Positions 45,901 through 54,093 are shown, counted from the stretch's first letter. The stretch: 64,000 nucleotides of DNA from JAICXG01 sp963801255 (GCA_963801255.1 CAWDEC010000006.1:496001-560000), one strand, 5' to 3'. Notes: generated by a model not told the origin, from the sequence alone. Made by a program: numbers and translations.

Positions 45901-46106
45901 CCGTTCTGCGCGAAGAGTATCGTGCTCAGCTAGCGGCTTATCGGCAGGTGGTGCAGGAGCTAACCGGCCAAGTTGTCAGCGCCGCGCTTTATTCAACCGC
46001 GACTGGGGAGTTTGTCCGCTATGAGTCTGCCGAGTTGGACGACGAATGGAAGCGATTGAAAGCCCTTTCTCCGGAGAAACTATTTGATACCCTGAGCGAA
46101 GAATAG
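42954..46106 (+). CDS. addA: AddA-like UvrD-family helicase/nuclease
   Basis: The start is probably TTG 42954 (LSEPADQEARHRFASRLG), overlapping the addB stop; frames further upstream overlap addB. 1050 residues. Walker A is FSVVASAGSGKTRAITERVL, motif Ia VVVTYTNRAADEMQQRTRQR, Walker B YRVILDEAQDTDPQQFLVLL, later GDFQQSIYR and TAHKAKGSEW for the 2A domain. The C-terminal nuclease shows LEGLIDLALFDSTSNQ and LIIDWKTNRV (Asp and DxK). The AddA layout is complete. Five exact copies of the 9-base word lie inside the gene (43374, 43651, 43825, 44692, 45278). Confidence 0.9.
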   Translation: MSEPADQEARHRFASRLGRNFSVVASAGSGKTRAITERVLELARSPNGRESLPQLVVVTYTNRAADEMQQRTRQRILEARLPLEVIEAFSRAFFGTIHSFCMKLLAAHGHHLGLPANLELISDDAELWNQFVQQYTTIGRSLGEENRRVLLRHVQVRDLMELARKCETELNGVPPDSPCPGADFTELYQVPPKGSSVNTIRKDLENLRRWEERWCQTTEFVPWPPRSCNARHFVRLWREAFQPLRGWVNALAVCVVAEVHRAYREFRFERGMVTYADQVALAGQLMRQPNVVRRIRDNNYRVILDEAQDTDPQQFLVLLEVTRPTDAPGIWRETRLAPPRPGHFCMVGDFQQSIYRTPSDLTRYRELHEQLIADGAAEELTFSVTFRLDQAPLDFINATFPTILNNTAGQVQFVPLNARPEILSGQIIRFDLKSEVDLTSRELPRANLEASELAEWLRDRGFSKLRATSWREVAILAPRKAWLRSMRDALLAIGLPAEVHSESELRAENPAYAWLTALVTIMTDPSASYEIVGVLREVFGLSDDELARFSQGNGARFQIAERTGGRGPVPETLNLLARLRLTITQQPLFSAAQEIVRMTHLRERLRSLPAETFPELTSELDRLLSAAAAAEANKASLADFARNLRSNYSAVRETNPSTSNAIQLITAHKAKGSEWQAVIVPFFTRKVWLANPRYPMLVKAGQREQAQIVFDKTDSDELEDELKTATRQEMERLLYVALTRAKHTLVLAVDRDFFPKEKGFHSDSLFKWLRADRGEPNEKHLASLPDEPDECAQTAHHQQMIPQERTWENFGPRETGWIDRARQKANRFMRTVVPSNLGSNEKRDSAEGEPWIDMEPEVRPLRVDNPATRYGIWWHDLAQRIPWMREARVWDETFAALHDSSPDLARSTREWRLLRSRVNALSDLASDWGECQPMIHLEMPFYWKMTDERSLEGLIDLALFDSTSNQWLIIDWKTNRVAAKQLSVLREEYRAQLAAYRQVVQELTGQVVSAALYSTATGEFVRYESAELDDEWKRLKALSPEKLFDTLSEE

Positions 46107-46186
46107 CAGCCGAGCGTCAGCATGACCTTGACTCGTTAGGCAAGGAAACATGTCCGAAGGAGCTCTTCATGCTATAACCAGTGGAA

Positions 46187-46846
46187 ATGAAGAAGGAACC
46201 ACGGCACATCGACAAACCGGAACCACGCTGGCAGGCTGTGCTCGCCTTTGTTGCGGTGGGCGCAATTTACCTCGCCCTACCGAAATCACTGATTGTCGGC
46301 CCGACTTGGTTGCTGCTGACACTTATGGTCGTTCTACTTGTACCCACGGTCGTTAGTCATCGACTCGGCCATCTTTCCCTCAACCGCATTCTCGGCTTTG
46401 CCACCACTTTACTCATCACTTGCGCCCTTATCGGTTCAGTCGTGCTGCTGGTACACGCGTTACCTTCGCACAAAGAACCGCCTCTCCAGCTTCTCTCCTC
46501 GGCCGCGCTTCTTTGGATAACAAACGTTATTGTTTTTGCGCTTTGGTATTGGCGAATCGACGGCGGCGGCCCAACCAGGCGCCACGACCACTACGAGTTT
46601 GGGAGCAACAGTTTTCTCTTTCCGCAAATGCAGATCCCGCGAGAAGAACGAAGCGACTTTGCCTGTGCGCGCTGGCGGCCGCACTTCGTTGATTATCTCT
46701 TCGTCGCCTTCACACAAAGTTCCACCTTCGGCCCAACCGACGCTCCTCTGCTCGCGCGCTGGGCGAAAGTTTTCGCGATGATCCAGGCTTTTATCTCGCT
46801 CTCGATTGTCGTTCTCCTGATCTCGCGCGCAGTTGGCGCGCTTTGA
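46187..46846 (+). CDS. DUF1345-like integral membrane protein
   Basis: ATG 46187 gives 219 residues. A charged N-terminus (MKKEPRHIDKPEPRWQ) is followed by about five helices: AVLAFVAVGAIYLALP, LLLTLMVVLLVPTVV, ILGFATTLLITCALIGSVVL, AALLWITNVIVFALWYW, and a last LSIVVLLISRAVGAL. A hydrophilic loop with GPTRRHDHYEFGS and a DYLFVAFTQSSTFGPTDAPL segment lie before the final helix, typical of DUF1345 proteins. Function unknown. TCGTTAGGC at 46133-46141 is in the leader. Confidence 0.65.
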   Translation: MKKEPRHIDKPEPRWQAVLAFVAVGAIYLALPKSLIVGPTWLLLTLMVVLLVPTVVSHRLGHLSLNRILGFATTLLITCALIGSVVLLVHALPSHKEPPLQLLSSAALLWITNVIVFALWYWRIDGGGPTRRHDHYEFGSNSFLFPQMQIPREERSDFACARWRPHFVDYLFVAFTQSSTFGPTDAPLLARWAKVFAMIQAFISLSIVVLLISRAVGAL

Positions 46847-46989
46847 AAATACCAATCCTTCCAGATTAGTTCCGCTTTCCGCGTCGGAGTGCAAAACGCA
46901 TTACGGCCATTGATCTTTCCAAGCGCGATGACCGAATGACCCAGCCGAGAACGAAGCTCGGTGCTCGGGTCTGCGCAGGTGAACAAATC

Positions 46990-47991
46990 GTGAATGAACA
47001 ATCTGGAATCAGTCGCCGCCGCGTCCTCGGCGGGCTCGGTGCCGGTCTTGCCGTCGCCGTCCCGCGAGTGTTTGGAGCGTCGGCAAAGAAGGAGGAAACT
47101 ATGGCACCTGAGAAACTGGCGGATCCGACATCGAAATATCCAAAACCTCCATTCAAGGAGCAGTCACAACCGTGGCCGGGACTGGCAAGTAAGATGGATC
47201 CCCGACCCGATCATGGCGAAAAGACTTATAAAGGATCAGGCCGCTTACAAGGCCGCAAGGCTCTTATCACTGGCGGCGACTCCGGCATGGGGCGCGCCGC
47301 CGCAATCGCTTACGCGCGCGAAGGCGCCGATGTGGCGATCAATTACTTTCCTACTGAACAACCCGACGCCGATGAGGTTATCGCGTTGATCAAGGAGTCC
47401 GGTCGCAAGGCAGTTGCTTTACCGGGAGACCTGCGAGAAGAGAATTTTTGTAAGAAGCTGGTCGCCGATGCGGTGGAAGAGCTGGGTGGTTTGGATATCC
47501 TCGTTTGCAACGCCGCGCGGCAACAAGAACGGCAGTCGATCCTTGATGTCTCGAGCGAAGACTTCGATGCGACCATGAAAACCAACATCTACGCACCTTT
47601 CTGGATCATTAAGGCAGCGCTGCCGCACTTGAAACCAGGAGCCGTAATTATCGGCACAGCCTCAGAGCAAGCTTATGATCCGTCGCCGGATCTTTATGAC
47701 TATGCCCAGACAAAGGCTGCAACCATGAACTACGTAAAGTCACTCGCGAAGCAGCTGGGACCGAAGGGGATTCGCGTTAATGGTGTCGCGCCCGGACCGA
47801 TCTGGACACCGCTGCAGGTTAGCGGTGGAGCTACAATGGAAAAGCTTAGGAAATTTGGCGGACAAACCCCGCTTGGTCGACCGGGACAGCCAGCGGAGCT
47901 AGCCTCCATCTATGTCCAGTTAGCGGCGAGTGACGCAAGTTATGCAAATGGTAACATCTACGGTGCGGCTGGCGGTAGCGGTCAGCCTTGA
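46990..47991 (+). CDS. Tat-exported short-chain dehydrogenase/reductase
   Basis: GTG 46990 is preceded by AGGTGA; 333 residues. The N-terminus SGISRRRVLGGLGAGLAVAV is a twin-arginine signal (SRRRVLG), followed by a spacer region (LADPTSKYPKPPFKEQSQPW) as in YghA-like SDRs. The Rossmann motif is TGGDSGMGRAAAIAY, then NAARQ and the catalytic Tyr/Lys in YDYAQTKAATMNYV with Ser in IIGTASEQAY. It reduces or oxidises an alcohol or carbonyl with NAD(P). Export of an NAD(P)-enzyme would need a folded, cofactor-loaded protein, which Tat can do. Confidence 0.88.
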   Translation: MNEQSGISRRRVLGGLGAGLAVAVPRVFGASAKKEETMAPEKLADPTSKYPKPPFKEQSQPWPGLASKMDPRPDHGEKTYKGSGRLQGRKALITGGDSGMGRAAAIAYAREGADVAINYFPTEQPDADEVIALIKESGRKAVALPGDLREENFCKKLVADAVEELGGLDILVCNAARQQERQSILDVSSEDFDATMKTNIYAPFWIIKAALPHLKPGAVIIGTASEQAYDPSPDLYDYAQTKAATMNYVKSLAKQLGPKGIRVNGVAPGPIWTPLQVSGGATMEKLRKFGGQTPLGRPGQPAELASIYVQLAASDASYANGNIYGAAGGSGQP

Positions 47992-48042
47992 TGACCGCAA
48001 TCGCAGGGTTATCGATGACGATTAATTGAGACCTAAGACCTC

Positions 48043-48462
48043 TTGGACTTAGAGCGATTTGTCCACGCGCAGGAACACTCCTATGAGAGAGCGCTTTCGG
48101 AAATCAAAGGCGGACAGAAGCGCTCGCATTGGATGTGGTATATTTTTCCTCAGCTCGAAGGCCTTGGTCACAGCGCCATGTCACAGCGTTATTCGATTGG
48201 GAGCCTCGCTGAAGCAGAGATGTATCTTAAGCACCCTATCCTCGGTCCGCGATTGATTACCTGTCTCGAGGCACTTCTCAACTTAGAGAACCGATCGGCC
48301 GAGGACATCTTCGGTTTCCTCGACGCGAAGAAACTAAGATCCAGCGTCACGTTATTCGCGGCCGCGTCGCCTGGTGAGTCGATCTTTCAGGAATTGTTCC
48401 GAAAGTATTTCCACGGAGAAAATGACCCAGCGACGCTTCGCCTGCTGAAGTCAGCCCGTTAG
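48043..48462 (+). CDS. DUF1810 family protein
   Basis: 139 residues from TTG 48043 (LERFVHAQEHSYERALSEI). KRSHWMWYIFPQLEGLGHSA, MSQRYSIGSLAEAEMYLKHP and LGPRLITCLEALLNLENRSA match the DUF1810 (calpastatin-like) family over its full length. The family is cytosolic and of unknown function. The gene ends shortly before the tRNA-Thr gene on the other strand, with a CCGTTAGGT variant at the end. Confidence 0.88.
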   Translation: MDLERFVHAQEHSYERALSEIKGGQKRSHWMWYIFPQLEGLGHSAMSQRYSIGSLAEAEMYLKHPILGPRLITCLEALLNLENRSAEDIFGFLDAKKLRSSVTLFAAASPGESIFQELFRKYFHGENDPATLRLLKSAR

Positions 48463-48472
48463 GTCACACCTC

Positions 48473-48545
48473 AGCCGGCAATCGGGCTCGAACCGATGAC
48501 CTGCTGATTACAAATCAGCTGCTCTACCAACTGAGCTATGCCGGC
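48473..48545 (-). tRNA. tRNA-Thr (anticodon UGU)
   Basis: Minus strand: acceptor GCCGGCA (48545-48539) pairs with TGCCGGC at 48480-48474. D arm GCTCAGTTGGTAGAGC, anticodon loop TTTGTAA on stem CTGA/TCAG with UGU in the middle, and T arm with GGTTCGAGCCC are all present. CCA is not encoded. UGU decodes ACA and other Thr codons. Confidence 0.93.
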
Positions 48546-48568
48546 GTTTGGCTCGAAAAGTAGGCCAA

Positions 48569-48593
48569 AAAGGAGCCTGCACAAGGCTCCTTT
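48569..48593 (-). terminator. Rho-independent terminator behind the barrel-protein gene
   Basis: AAAGGAGCC and GGCTCCTTT form a perfect 9-bp stem around a 7-base loop; on the minus strand the stem runs straight into a run of five T. It would end transcription from the barrel gene at 48744-49481 before the tRNA gene. Confidence 0.7.
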
Positions 48594-48701
48594 CCGCATG
48601 CCAATTCTCCGTATGATTGCCCTCGTGATAACCCTCATACGATGCACCGACTAGAAGCTCCATCACCACGAGATGGGAGTTCACAGCCGCCAATCCTGGG
48701 A

Positions 48702-48731
48702 TTCGCCCGGCATTACAATCAGCCGGGCGAA
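48702..48731 (-). terminator. Second hairpin just past the barrel-gene stop
   Basis: TTCGCCCGGC and GCCGGGCGAA form a perfect 10-bp stem with a 10-base loop, 12 bases after the stop codon. It has no T-run, so it may stabilise the 3' end or stop polymerase together with the downstream hairpin. Confidence 0.45.
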
Positions 48732-48743
48732 GCAGGCAATACC

Positions 48744-49481
48744 CTAGAAATGGAACCGCACACCGGCGCCAACCAGGTGCTGTCCGAGATCCCGACTCTC
48801 GCTGGTTTCGAACTGAGTGCTCGTGTAATCGAGGTAGTGGTATTCGATAAAAGTGCTGAACTTCGGGTTCCAATAATAATCTGCGCCGGCTATGACCTGC
48901 CACGCAAGATCGGCATGGCTTGCGCCACCACTTGTGCCGAAGTCGCCGCGAGCGTTATGAAAATCGAACCCGGCCGATTCCGCATAATAGACACCGACAC
49001 CAGCGCCTACGTAGGGTTGGAATCTGCCAAAAGCGAATCTCCCAATGAAATTCGACATAAATGCCCCGGTGTTAATAAAACTGGTTCCGGAGCTCGTCCT
49101 GGTTATTACACCACCAATGTTCAAAGTCGCATCCGCGCCCCCCCTGAAGCCATTGTAAAATAAATCCGCTTCAATAGCCGGTCGAAACACTCCGGTTCCA
49201 AAAACCCAGCCCGCTTTGATTCCGCCGAAAAAGCCGACATCATTTTTCGGGTTAATTTCAAGCGTGTCCCCGAATTCATTGCTGAATGTCCTGCTTCCAC
49301 CGCGGTCCTGGTAAACGTTCGCTCCGGCATCGAGCGCCATATAGAAGCCGGTGCCAAAGATTTCCGGTAGTGGCTGCTGTTGCACGACGTTCTTGGATTC
49401 AACGACTGCTGGGCCGGCGTGCAGCGAGGCGGCGGTGAAAAGCGCCGCGACAACAGAGATTAAGGATAATATTTTTTTCAT
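48744..49481 (-). CDS. Outer-membrane beta-barrel protein
   Basis: 245 residues. Signal peptide KILSLISVVAALFTAASLHA, mature start GPAVVESKNV. The rest is a barrel of alternating hydrophobic residues with Gly and aromatic turns: FYMALDAGANVYQDRGG, GFFGGIKAGWVFGTGVFRPA, FQPYVGAGVGVYYAES, FSTFIEYHYLDYTSTQFE, ending in GAGVRFHF with the C-terminal Phe typical of BAM substrates. Similar to OmpA/OmpW-like eight-stranded porins. Function unknown. Two hairpins follow. The upstream region to 50242 has no gene. Confidence 0.82.
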   Translation of the reverse strand: MKKILSLISVVAALFTAASLHAGPAVVESKNVVQQQPLPEIFGTGFYMALDAGANVYQDRGGSRTFSNEFGDTLEINPKNDVGFFGGIKAGWVFGTGVFRPAIEADLFYNGFRGGADATLNIGGVITRTSSGTSFINTGAFMSNFIGRFAFGRFQPYVGAGVGVYYAESAGFDFHNARGDFGTSGGASHADLAWQVIAGADYYWNPKFSTFIEYHYLDYTSTQFETSESRDLGQHLVGAGVRFHF

Positions 49482-50242
49482 TTGGTGTTGGGTTTGTTAC
49501 AGACGGTCGTACGAAGGGAAACGTTCGCCATTGGACTTTGGTCGTATAGGAAACCACCTTAGTCCGGCGGGCTGATACCCGGGACGACAGGCTTCCCGCC
49601 CTGGGGTTTGCGAGCTTCGCCTAACGTCTGCTTGGAATGAATTAGTTTGGGATGTCGCGTAAAATTTGGTGAAAAATGATACGGAACTGACGTGTGACGC
49701 CAACAATTCCGGCTTCTTTACGATGAGCTGGACGACGATAACCTGGTCGATGCCGGGCAGGAGGTGCTTCGACTTTCCCCGCTATGGGAAGGCCTTTCCG
49801 GGAGCATGTTCGACGATGCTCGCGTCGCTCCGATCAGTAAAATTTCGCTCTGTGAGTGAGTTGCTCTGGATCGCAAATGCATTGCCCGAGTTTTTGCAAG
49901 CATGGTTCCGTAGGCGCTACTGCACTTGTCCTCGGCGACTGGCGGCGGTTTGCCAAAGCGCAATCATTCTGCCTGCAAAAGATGCCGATATCCAGACCCG
50001 GGAGAATCCGTTTACTATGCGGCGGTGGCTGACGAATCGCTTAATGACAGGAAGTCTCCAAGGAAACGTGGGTCTCGTTAGGCGCTCATGCCCTGCAAGT
50101 ATTTTTTTCTCGATCCCCGTCGACGGGCTCTGCATGAGATGAATGTCCCATCGAGGCAAGTTGAACATTTCGAAGATTCGCCAGGCAAGAGGTGCTTTGC
50201 CTCGACTCCTCAACCTGATAGGAACCTCATAGTTTATCTTTC
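49482..50242. other. Gene-free stretch with no clear coding content
   Basis: A 158-codon open frame (49666-50142) and others on both strands have Ser/Arg-rich content without family signals, so I do not call a gene. The interval contains one exact TCGTTAGGC (50075-50083) and a GCCTAACGT variant near 49620. It probably holds the promoters of the barrel gene (leftward) and of the histidine kinase (rightward), but I could not identify convincing -35/-10 pairs. Confidence 0.45.
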
Positions 50243-53200
50243 GTGACCAGAAACAGGAGCGCTCGGGTGCGTGTCGTGTGGCTGCGCGACGTCGCGTCGG
50301 TAAGTGCCGCGAGAAGGTTTGCGGCAACGCTGCCGCTGAGGAGCAGGTTACAGTTGTGTGACATCTGGCGGGCGCGACGTGCACGGCTGATTCTGCTGGC
50401 CGGAACCGCCGCGGTGATTCCGTTCCTCCTCGCGGCGACCGCGTCGGCAACGGAACCGAAGCGAGTTCTCCTGGTCCATTCCTTTGGAAGGGCGGCGCCA
50501 ATTCCGGCCCTTTCTCTTTCTTTCGAGAGTGAATTGACCGCGAAGATGGATGGTCCGGTCGATCTCGATGAGGTTTCGGTGGATATGGCGAGATATGCCG
50601 ATCCCGAGATGCAGGAGGCGATTGCTGAATACCTGGAAAAGCACATGGCCAAATGGCGGCCTGATCTCGTCGTCCCAATGGCCGCACCCGCAGCCATGTT
50701 TGTGGCCAAGTACCGAGAGCGCCTCTTTCCGGGAACGCCAGCCCTCTACATCGGGACGGATCCGCGGAACCTTCCACCGGGCGCGTTGGAGCAAAACGCG
50801 ACTGCAGTTGAGCAGGCATTGGACATTCCCGGCTTGTTTGAGGACATCTTGCAAGTTGCGCCCGCGACAAAAAATATCGCGGTTGTGGTTGGTGCGACGC
50901 CGTTGGAACAGCGTTGGCAGCGCGCCTTCCAAAAAGCATCAGAGCCGCTCGCCGGGCGAATCAAATTCACCTACTTCAACGATCTTTCCTTTAAGGAAAT
51001 GCAGGAGCGGGTCGCCACCCTGCCGCCGAATTCCTACATCTTTTATTTCATGCTGCTTCGTGATGCCACAGGGGTGACGTACAGTACGGATGACGCCCTG
51101 CGGCGCCTCAGCGCAGTGGCCAACGCGCCCATGAACTCGATATTTGCTCACCAATTAGGAACGGGGATCGTAGGTGGGCGGCTTTACCCAACTGAGCTTG
51201 TCGGAAAGGAAGCTGGGGACGTCGCCGTTCGTATCTTGCACGGCGAACCCGCTTCCAGTTTTCCGCCCAAACTGATCGATCGCCTCCCGCCGCGCTATGA
51301 TTGGCGCGCGCTCAAGCGCTGGAAGATCGATGAAAAACTCCTGCCGCCTGGAAGCACTATCCTGTTCCGCGAGCCGACAGTTTGGGAACGCTACCAGACA
51401 TGGATCATAAGCGGCTTTTCGCTCTGCATTCTGCAAGGACTGCTTATCGCCGGCCTGGTAGCTAGCCTGATTAGCCGGCGAAAAGCTGAGTCCTCGTTAG
51501 AGGAAAGTGAGAAACGCTTTCAAACCACGGCTGATGCCTCACCTGTGATGATGTGGATGACGGGCGAGGATGAGCTTTGCACCTACGTTAACAAAGCCTG
51601 GCTTGAGTTTACCGGGCGACGCCTCGAGCAGGACCTTGGGGAGGGCTGGAGCGAAAGTATTCATCCCGATGACTTGGGGAAAACTTTGCAGACCTACGGC
51701 AGTGCCTTTGATGCTCGCGAACGTTTCGCCATGCAATATCGCCTGAAGAGGCGCGACGGGGAATATCGTTGGATTACCGACCAAGGAGTGCCCCGTTATG
51801 GCCCGCGGGGGAACTTCCGCGGCTACGTCGGCGCCTGTGTTGATATCACCGACTTGTTGGACAAGGACCGGGCCTTGCGGGAAGTCGAAGACCGAGTCGC
51901 GCTCGCAACCGAGGTCGCCCATCTGGCGGTGTGGGAGTTGGACACGGTTACCTACGATCTCTGGATTTCTGACAATGGACGAAAGCTTTTTGGATTCGAA
52001 TCGGAGGGTCCGATTAGTTACGCAACGTATCAAGATCGAGTTCACCCAGAAGATCGGGCGCGGCGTGCGTCGACAATCAAGCAAGCCATTGAAACGCAAA
52101 GTGGCTACTCATTGGAGTATCGCTTTCTGCTTCCCGACGGAAGTGTCCGCTGGATCGGTGGACGAGGACGCTGTGTCAGTGACAAAGATGGCCGGCTCAC
52201 TCGCCTTGTGGGCGTTACGATGGACACGACCGAGCTGAAACAAGCGCAGCAACTTTTCCAGCTTGCGACCGAAGCATCGCCCAGCGGCGTCGCGCTCGCG
52301 GATGCTACAGGAAGAATTGTTCTTGTTAACGCACACGTCGAAGAACTTTTCGGCTACGGCCGTGACGAACTCATCGGCAAATCAATCGAGATTCTCGTGC
52401 GAGAGCGGTTTGCTTTGTACGCCCCCGCGGATCGTGAGGAATTTTTCGCCGAGCTGCAGAGAGGTGCAACGGGATCTGGCCGCGAGTTACTTGCCGTGCG
52501 CAGGGATGGAAGCGAGTTCCCGGTGGAGATAAGTTTGAATCCGATTCAAACGCCCCAAGGTATCCTCATTCTTGCGTCAATCGTCGACATCTCGGCGCGT
52601 AAGCTGGCCGAAGAAGAGGCCCAACGCCGACGCGAGGAGATCGATTTGCTGAGTCGCGTGAGTCTCCTCGGTGAAATGACCGCCTCCATCGCTCACGAGG
52701 TCAATCAGCCCCTCTCGGGCATCATCAGTAACGCCGGCGCTGGTGAACGTTTCATCGATCGAGGCAATGTGAATCTCGAGCAGCTTCGTGAGATTTTGGT
52801 AGATATCGGGGCGGACGGGCGGCGGGCCTATAATGTGATGCAAAACATCCGCAACACGGTCAAGAGAGGCGGAGCGATCCGGGAGCGGCTATCCATAAAC
52901 GACGTGGTCACGCATGTGGCACACCTTATCCAGCCCGACGCGGCGGCACATTCATGTCACCTGAAAATCTCCCTGGCCGATAGGTTGCCGGCAGTCGACG
53001 GTGACCCGATTCAGATCCAGCAGGTATTGGTCAACCTGATTGGCAACGCTTTCGATTCCATGAGAGAGACAGCCTTAGAGAATCGGAAGGTCGAGGTGAG
53101 CACCAAGAGAAATGGCGATGAGACGGTTGAACTGAGTGTTCGCGATTACGGCGTGGGCATCGACGAAGGAGTGCGGAGCCGCATTTTCGAGCAGTTCTTC

Positions 53201-53350
53201 ACGACAAAGGAAGACGGGTTGGGAATGGGTCTCGCCATCGTGCGTTCGATCATCCAGGCGCACGAAGGCTCTATCGTAGCGGAAAACGCCCCTGGCGGCG
53301 GCGCTTGCTTCTCCGTCACAATGCCGGTAAGCAATGGAACTGCGCCATGA
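50243..53350 (+). CDS. Sensor histidine kinase with ABC-substrate-binding-like input and three PAS domains
   Basis: GTG 50243; 1035 residues. A membrane-signal segment (residues 48-68, LILLAGTAAVIPFLLAATAS) leads to a periplasmic ABC_sub_bind-like domain (about 72-355, KRVLLVHSFGRAAPIPALSL). A second helix follows (WIISGFSLCILQGLLIAGLV), then three PAS/PAC units (about 430-545, 555-670, 670-790) and the kinase core: phospho-acceptor His in ASIAHEVNQPLSG (His818), the N-box VLVNLIGNAFDSM and GLGMGLAIVRSIIQAHEG. HEVNQPLS is the FixL/DctB-like HisKA type. Its partner is probably the next gene. Confidence 0.9.
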   Translation: MTRNRSARVRVVWLRDVASVSAARRFAATLPLRSRLQLCDIWRARRARLILLAGTAAVIPFLLAATASATEPKRVLLVHSFGRAAPIPALSLSFESELTAKMDGPVDLDEVSVDMARYADPEMQEAIAEYLEKHMAKWRPDLVVPMAAPAAMFVAKYRERLFPGTPALYIGTDPRNLPPGALEQNATAVEQALDIPGLFEDILQVAPATKNIAVVVGATPLEQRWQRAFQKASEPLAGRIKFTYFNDLSFKEMQERVATLPPNSYIFYFMLLRDATGVTYSTDDALRRLSAVANAPMNSIFAHQLGTGIVGGRLYPTELVGKEAGDVAVRILHGEPASSFPPKLIDRLPPRYDWRALKRWKIDEKLLPPGSTILFREPTVWERYQTWIISGFSLCILQGLLIAGLVASLISRRKAESSLEESEKRFQTTADASPVMMWMTGEDELCTYVNKAWLEFTGRRLEQDLGEGWSESIHPDDLGKTLQTYGSAFDARERFAMQYRLKRRDGEYRWITDQGVPRYGPRGNFRGYVGACVDITDLLDKDRALREVEDRVALATEVAHLAVWELDTVTYDLWISDNGRKLFGFESEGPISYATYQDRVHPEDRARRASTIKQAIETQSGYSLEYRFLLPDGSVRWIGGRGRCVSDKDGRLTRLVGVTMDTTELKQAQQLFQLATEASPSGVALADATGRIVLVNAHVEELFGYGRDELIGKSIEILVRERFALYAPADREEFFAELQRGATGSGRELLAVRRDGSEFPVEISLNPIQTPQGILILASIVDISARKLAEEEAQRRREEIDLLSRVSLLGEMTASIAHEVNQPLSGIISNAGAGERFIDRGNVNLEQLREILVDIGADGRRAYNVMQNIRNTVKRGGAIRERLSINDVVTHVAHLIQPDAAAHSCHLKISLADRLPAVDGDPIQIQQVLVNLIGNAFDSMRETALENRKVEVSTKRNGDETVELSVRDYGVGIDEGVRSRIFEQFFTTKEDGLGMGLAIVRSIIQAHEGSIVAENAPGGGACFSVTMPVSNGTAP

Positions 53351-53365
53351 CAGGCGCGGACCCAA

Positions 53366-53989
53366 ATGGTTTTTGTAATCGATGATGATCCGTCCGCGCG
53401 AAAAGGCCTAAGCCGATTGCTGGGCTCGGCGGACCACCAGAGCGAGGTTTTCGAGTCCGCTCCGGCTTTCCTGGCCCGGCCACCTCATCCCGGACCGGCC
53501 TGCATCATTGTTGACGTGCAGATGCCGGACCTGAATGGGCTGGAATTCCAGGAAACACTGATCCGGCGACGGCGTGAGGAACAGTTAATTTTCATAACCG
53601 GGCACGGCGATATTCCCATGTGTGCAAGGGTGATGAAGGCTGGCGCGGTTGACTTCCTACCCAAGCCGTTTCGGCCTGCCGAGCTCCTGAAGTGTGTGGA
53701 GCAGGCGCTCGCTCGATCTGCAGAGCAGCGGCGCATTGCAGCAGAAAAGGATGAAGCCCGAGAGTTACTTGATTTGCTCACTCCCCGCGAGTTCGAGGTT
53801 ATGCAGTTGGTCGCCACTGGTATGCTGAACAAGCAGGTAGGCGGCGAGCTCGGGATGGCCGAGAAGACCGTGAAGCTCCACCGCGCCCGCGCGATGCACA
53901 AGCTGCGCATCACCTCAGTGGCCCAGTTGGTTCGATTGGTGGAAAAGGCCGAAGCTGCACCTTTTACGCCACGTCAGACCAAGGTCTAA
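53366..53989 (+). CDS. FixJ-type response regulator with LuxR HTH
   Basis: 207 residues, ATG 53366, 15 bases after the histidine kinase stop. Receiver domain: MVFVIDDDPSARKG, phospho-acceptor Asp50 in IIVDVQMPDLNG, FITGHGDIPMC and Lys in FLPKPFRPAE. The output is a LuxR-type helix-turn-helix (TPREFEVMQLVATGMLNKQV) ending EKTVKLHRARAMHKL. This is a complete FixJ-like transcription activator, and the kinase upstream is the obvious partner. Confidence 0.92.
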   Translation: MVFVIDDDPSARKGLSRLLGSADHQSEVFESAPAFLARPPHPGPACIIVDVQMPDLNGLEFQETLIRRRREEQLIFITGHGDIPMCARVMKAGAVDFLPKPFRPAELLKCVEQALARSAEQRRIAAEKDEARELLDLLTPREFEVMQLVATGMLNKQVGGELGMAEKTVKLHRARAMHKLRITSVAQLVRLVEKAEAAPFTPRQTKV

Positions 53990-54018
53990 TACCAACTCGA
54001 CTACAAATCGGTTAATTG

Positions 54019-54037
54019 GAGACATTAAATATGTCTC
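54019..54037. promoter_or_regulatory. Inverted repeat between regulator genes
   Basis: GAGACAT and ATGTCTC form a perfect 7-bp palindrome around TAAAT, and flanking CGGT/ACCG can extend it. It lies between the FixJ-type gene and the next receiver (start 54094). It might be an operator for the FixJ-like protein or an attenuator; there is no T-run. Confidence 0.35.
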
Positions 54038-54093
54038 TACCGGTTGCGGCGTAACGGCTTTGCCACTCGCCGCCTCTGCAAGCGAACCGAAAC

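Noticed and set aside
48473..48545. tRNA-Thr as an integration site for an island
   Set aside because: No integrase, no direct repeat of the tRNA 3' end seen on either side.
49666..50142. 158-codon open frame in the 49.5-50.2 kb gap
   Set aside because: No domain, no ribosome site, unusual Cys/Trp content; treated as non-coding.
49917..50939. 340-residue open frame on the minus strand
   Set aside because: Overlaps the sensor kinase signal sequence and shows Arg/Pro/Ser-rich shadow composition.
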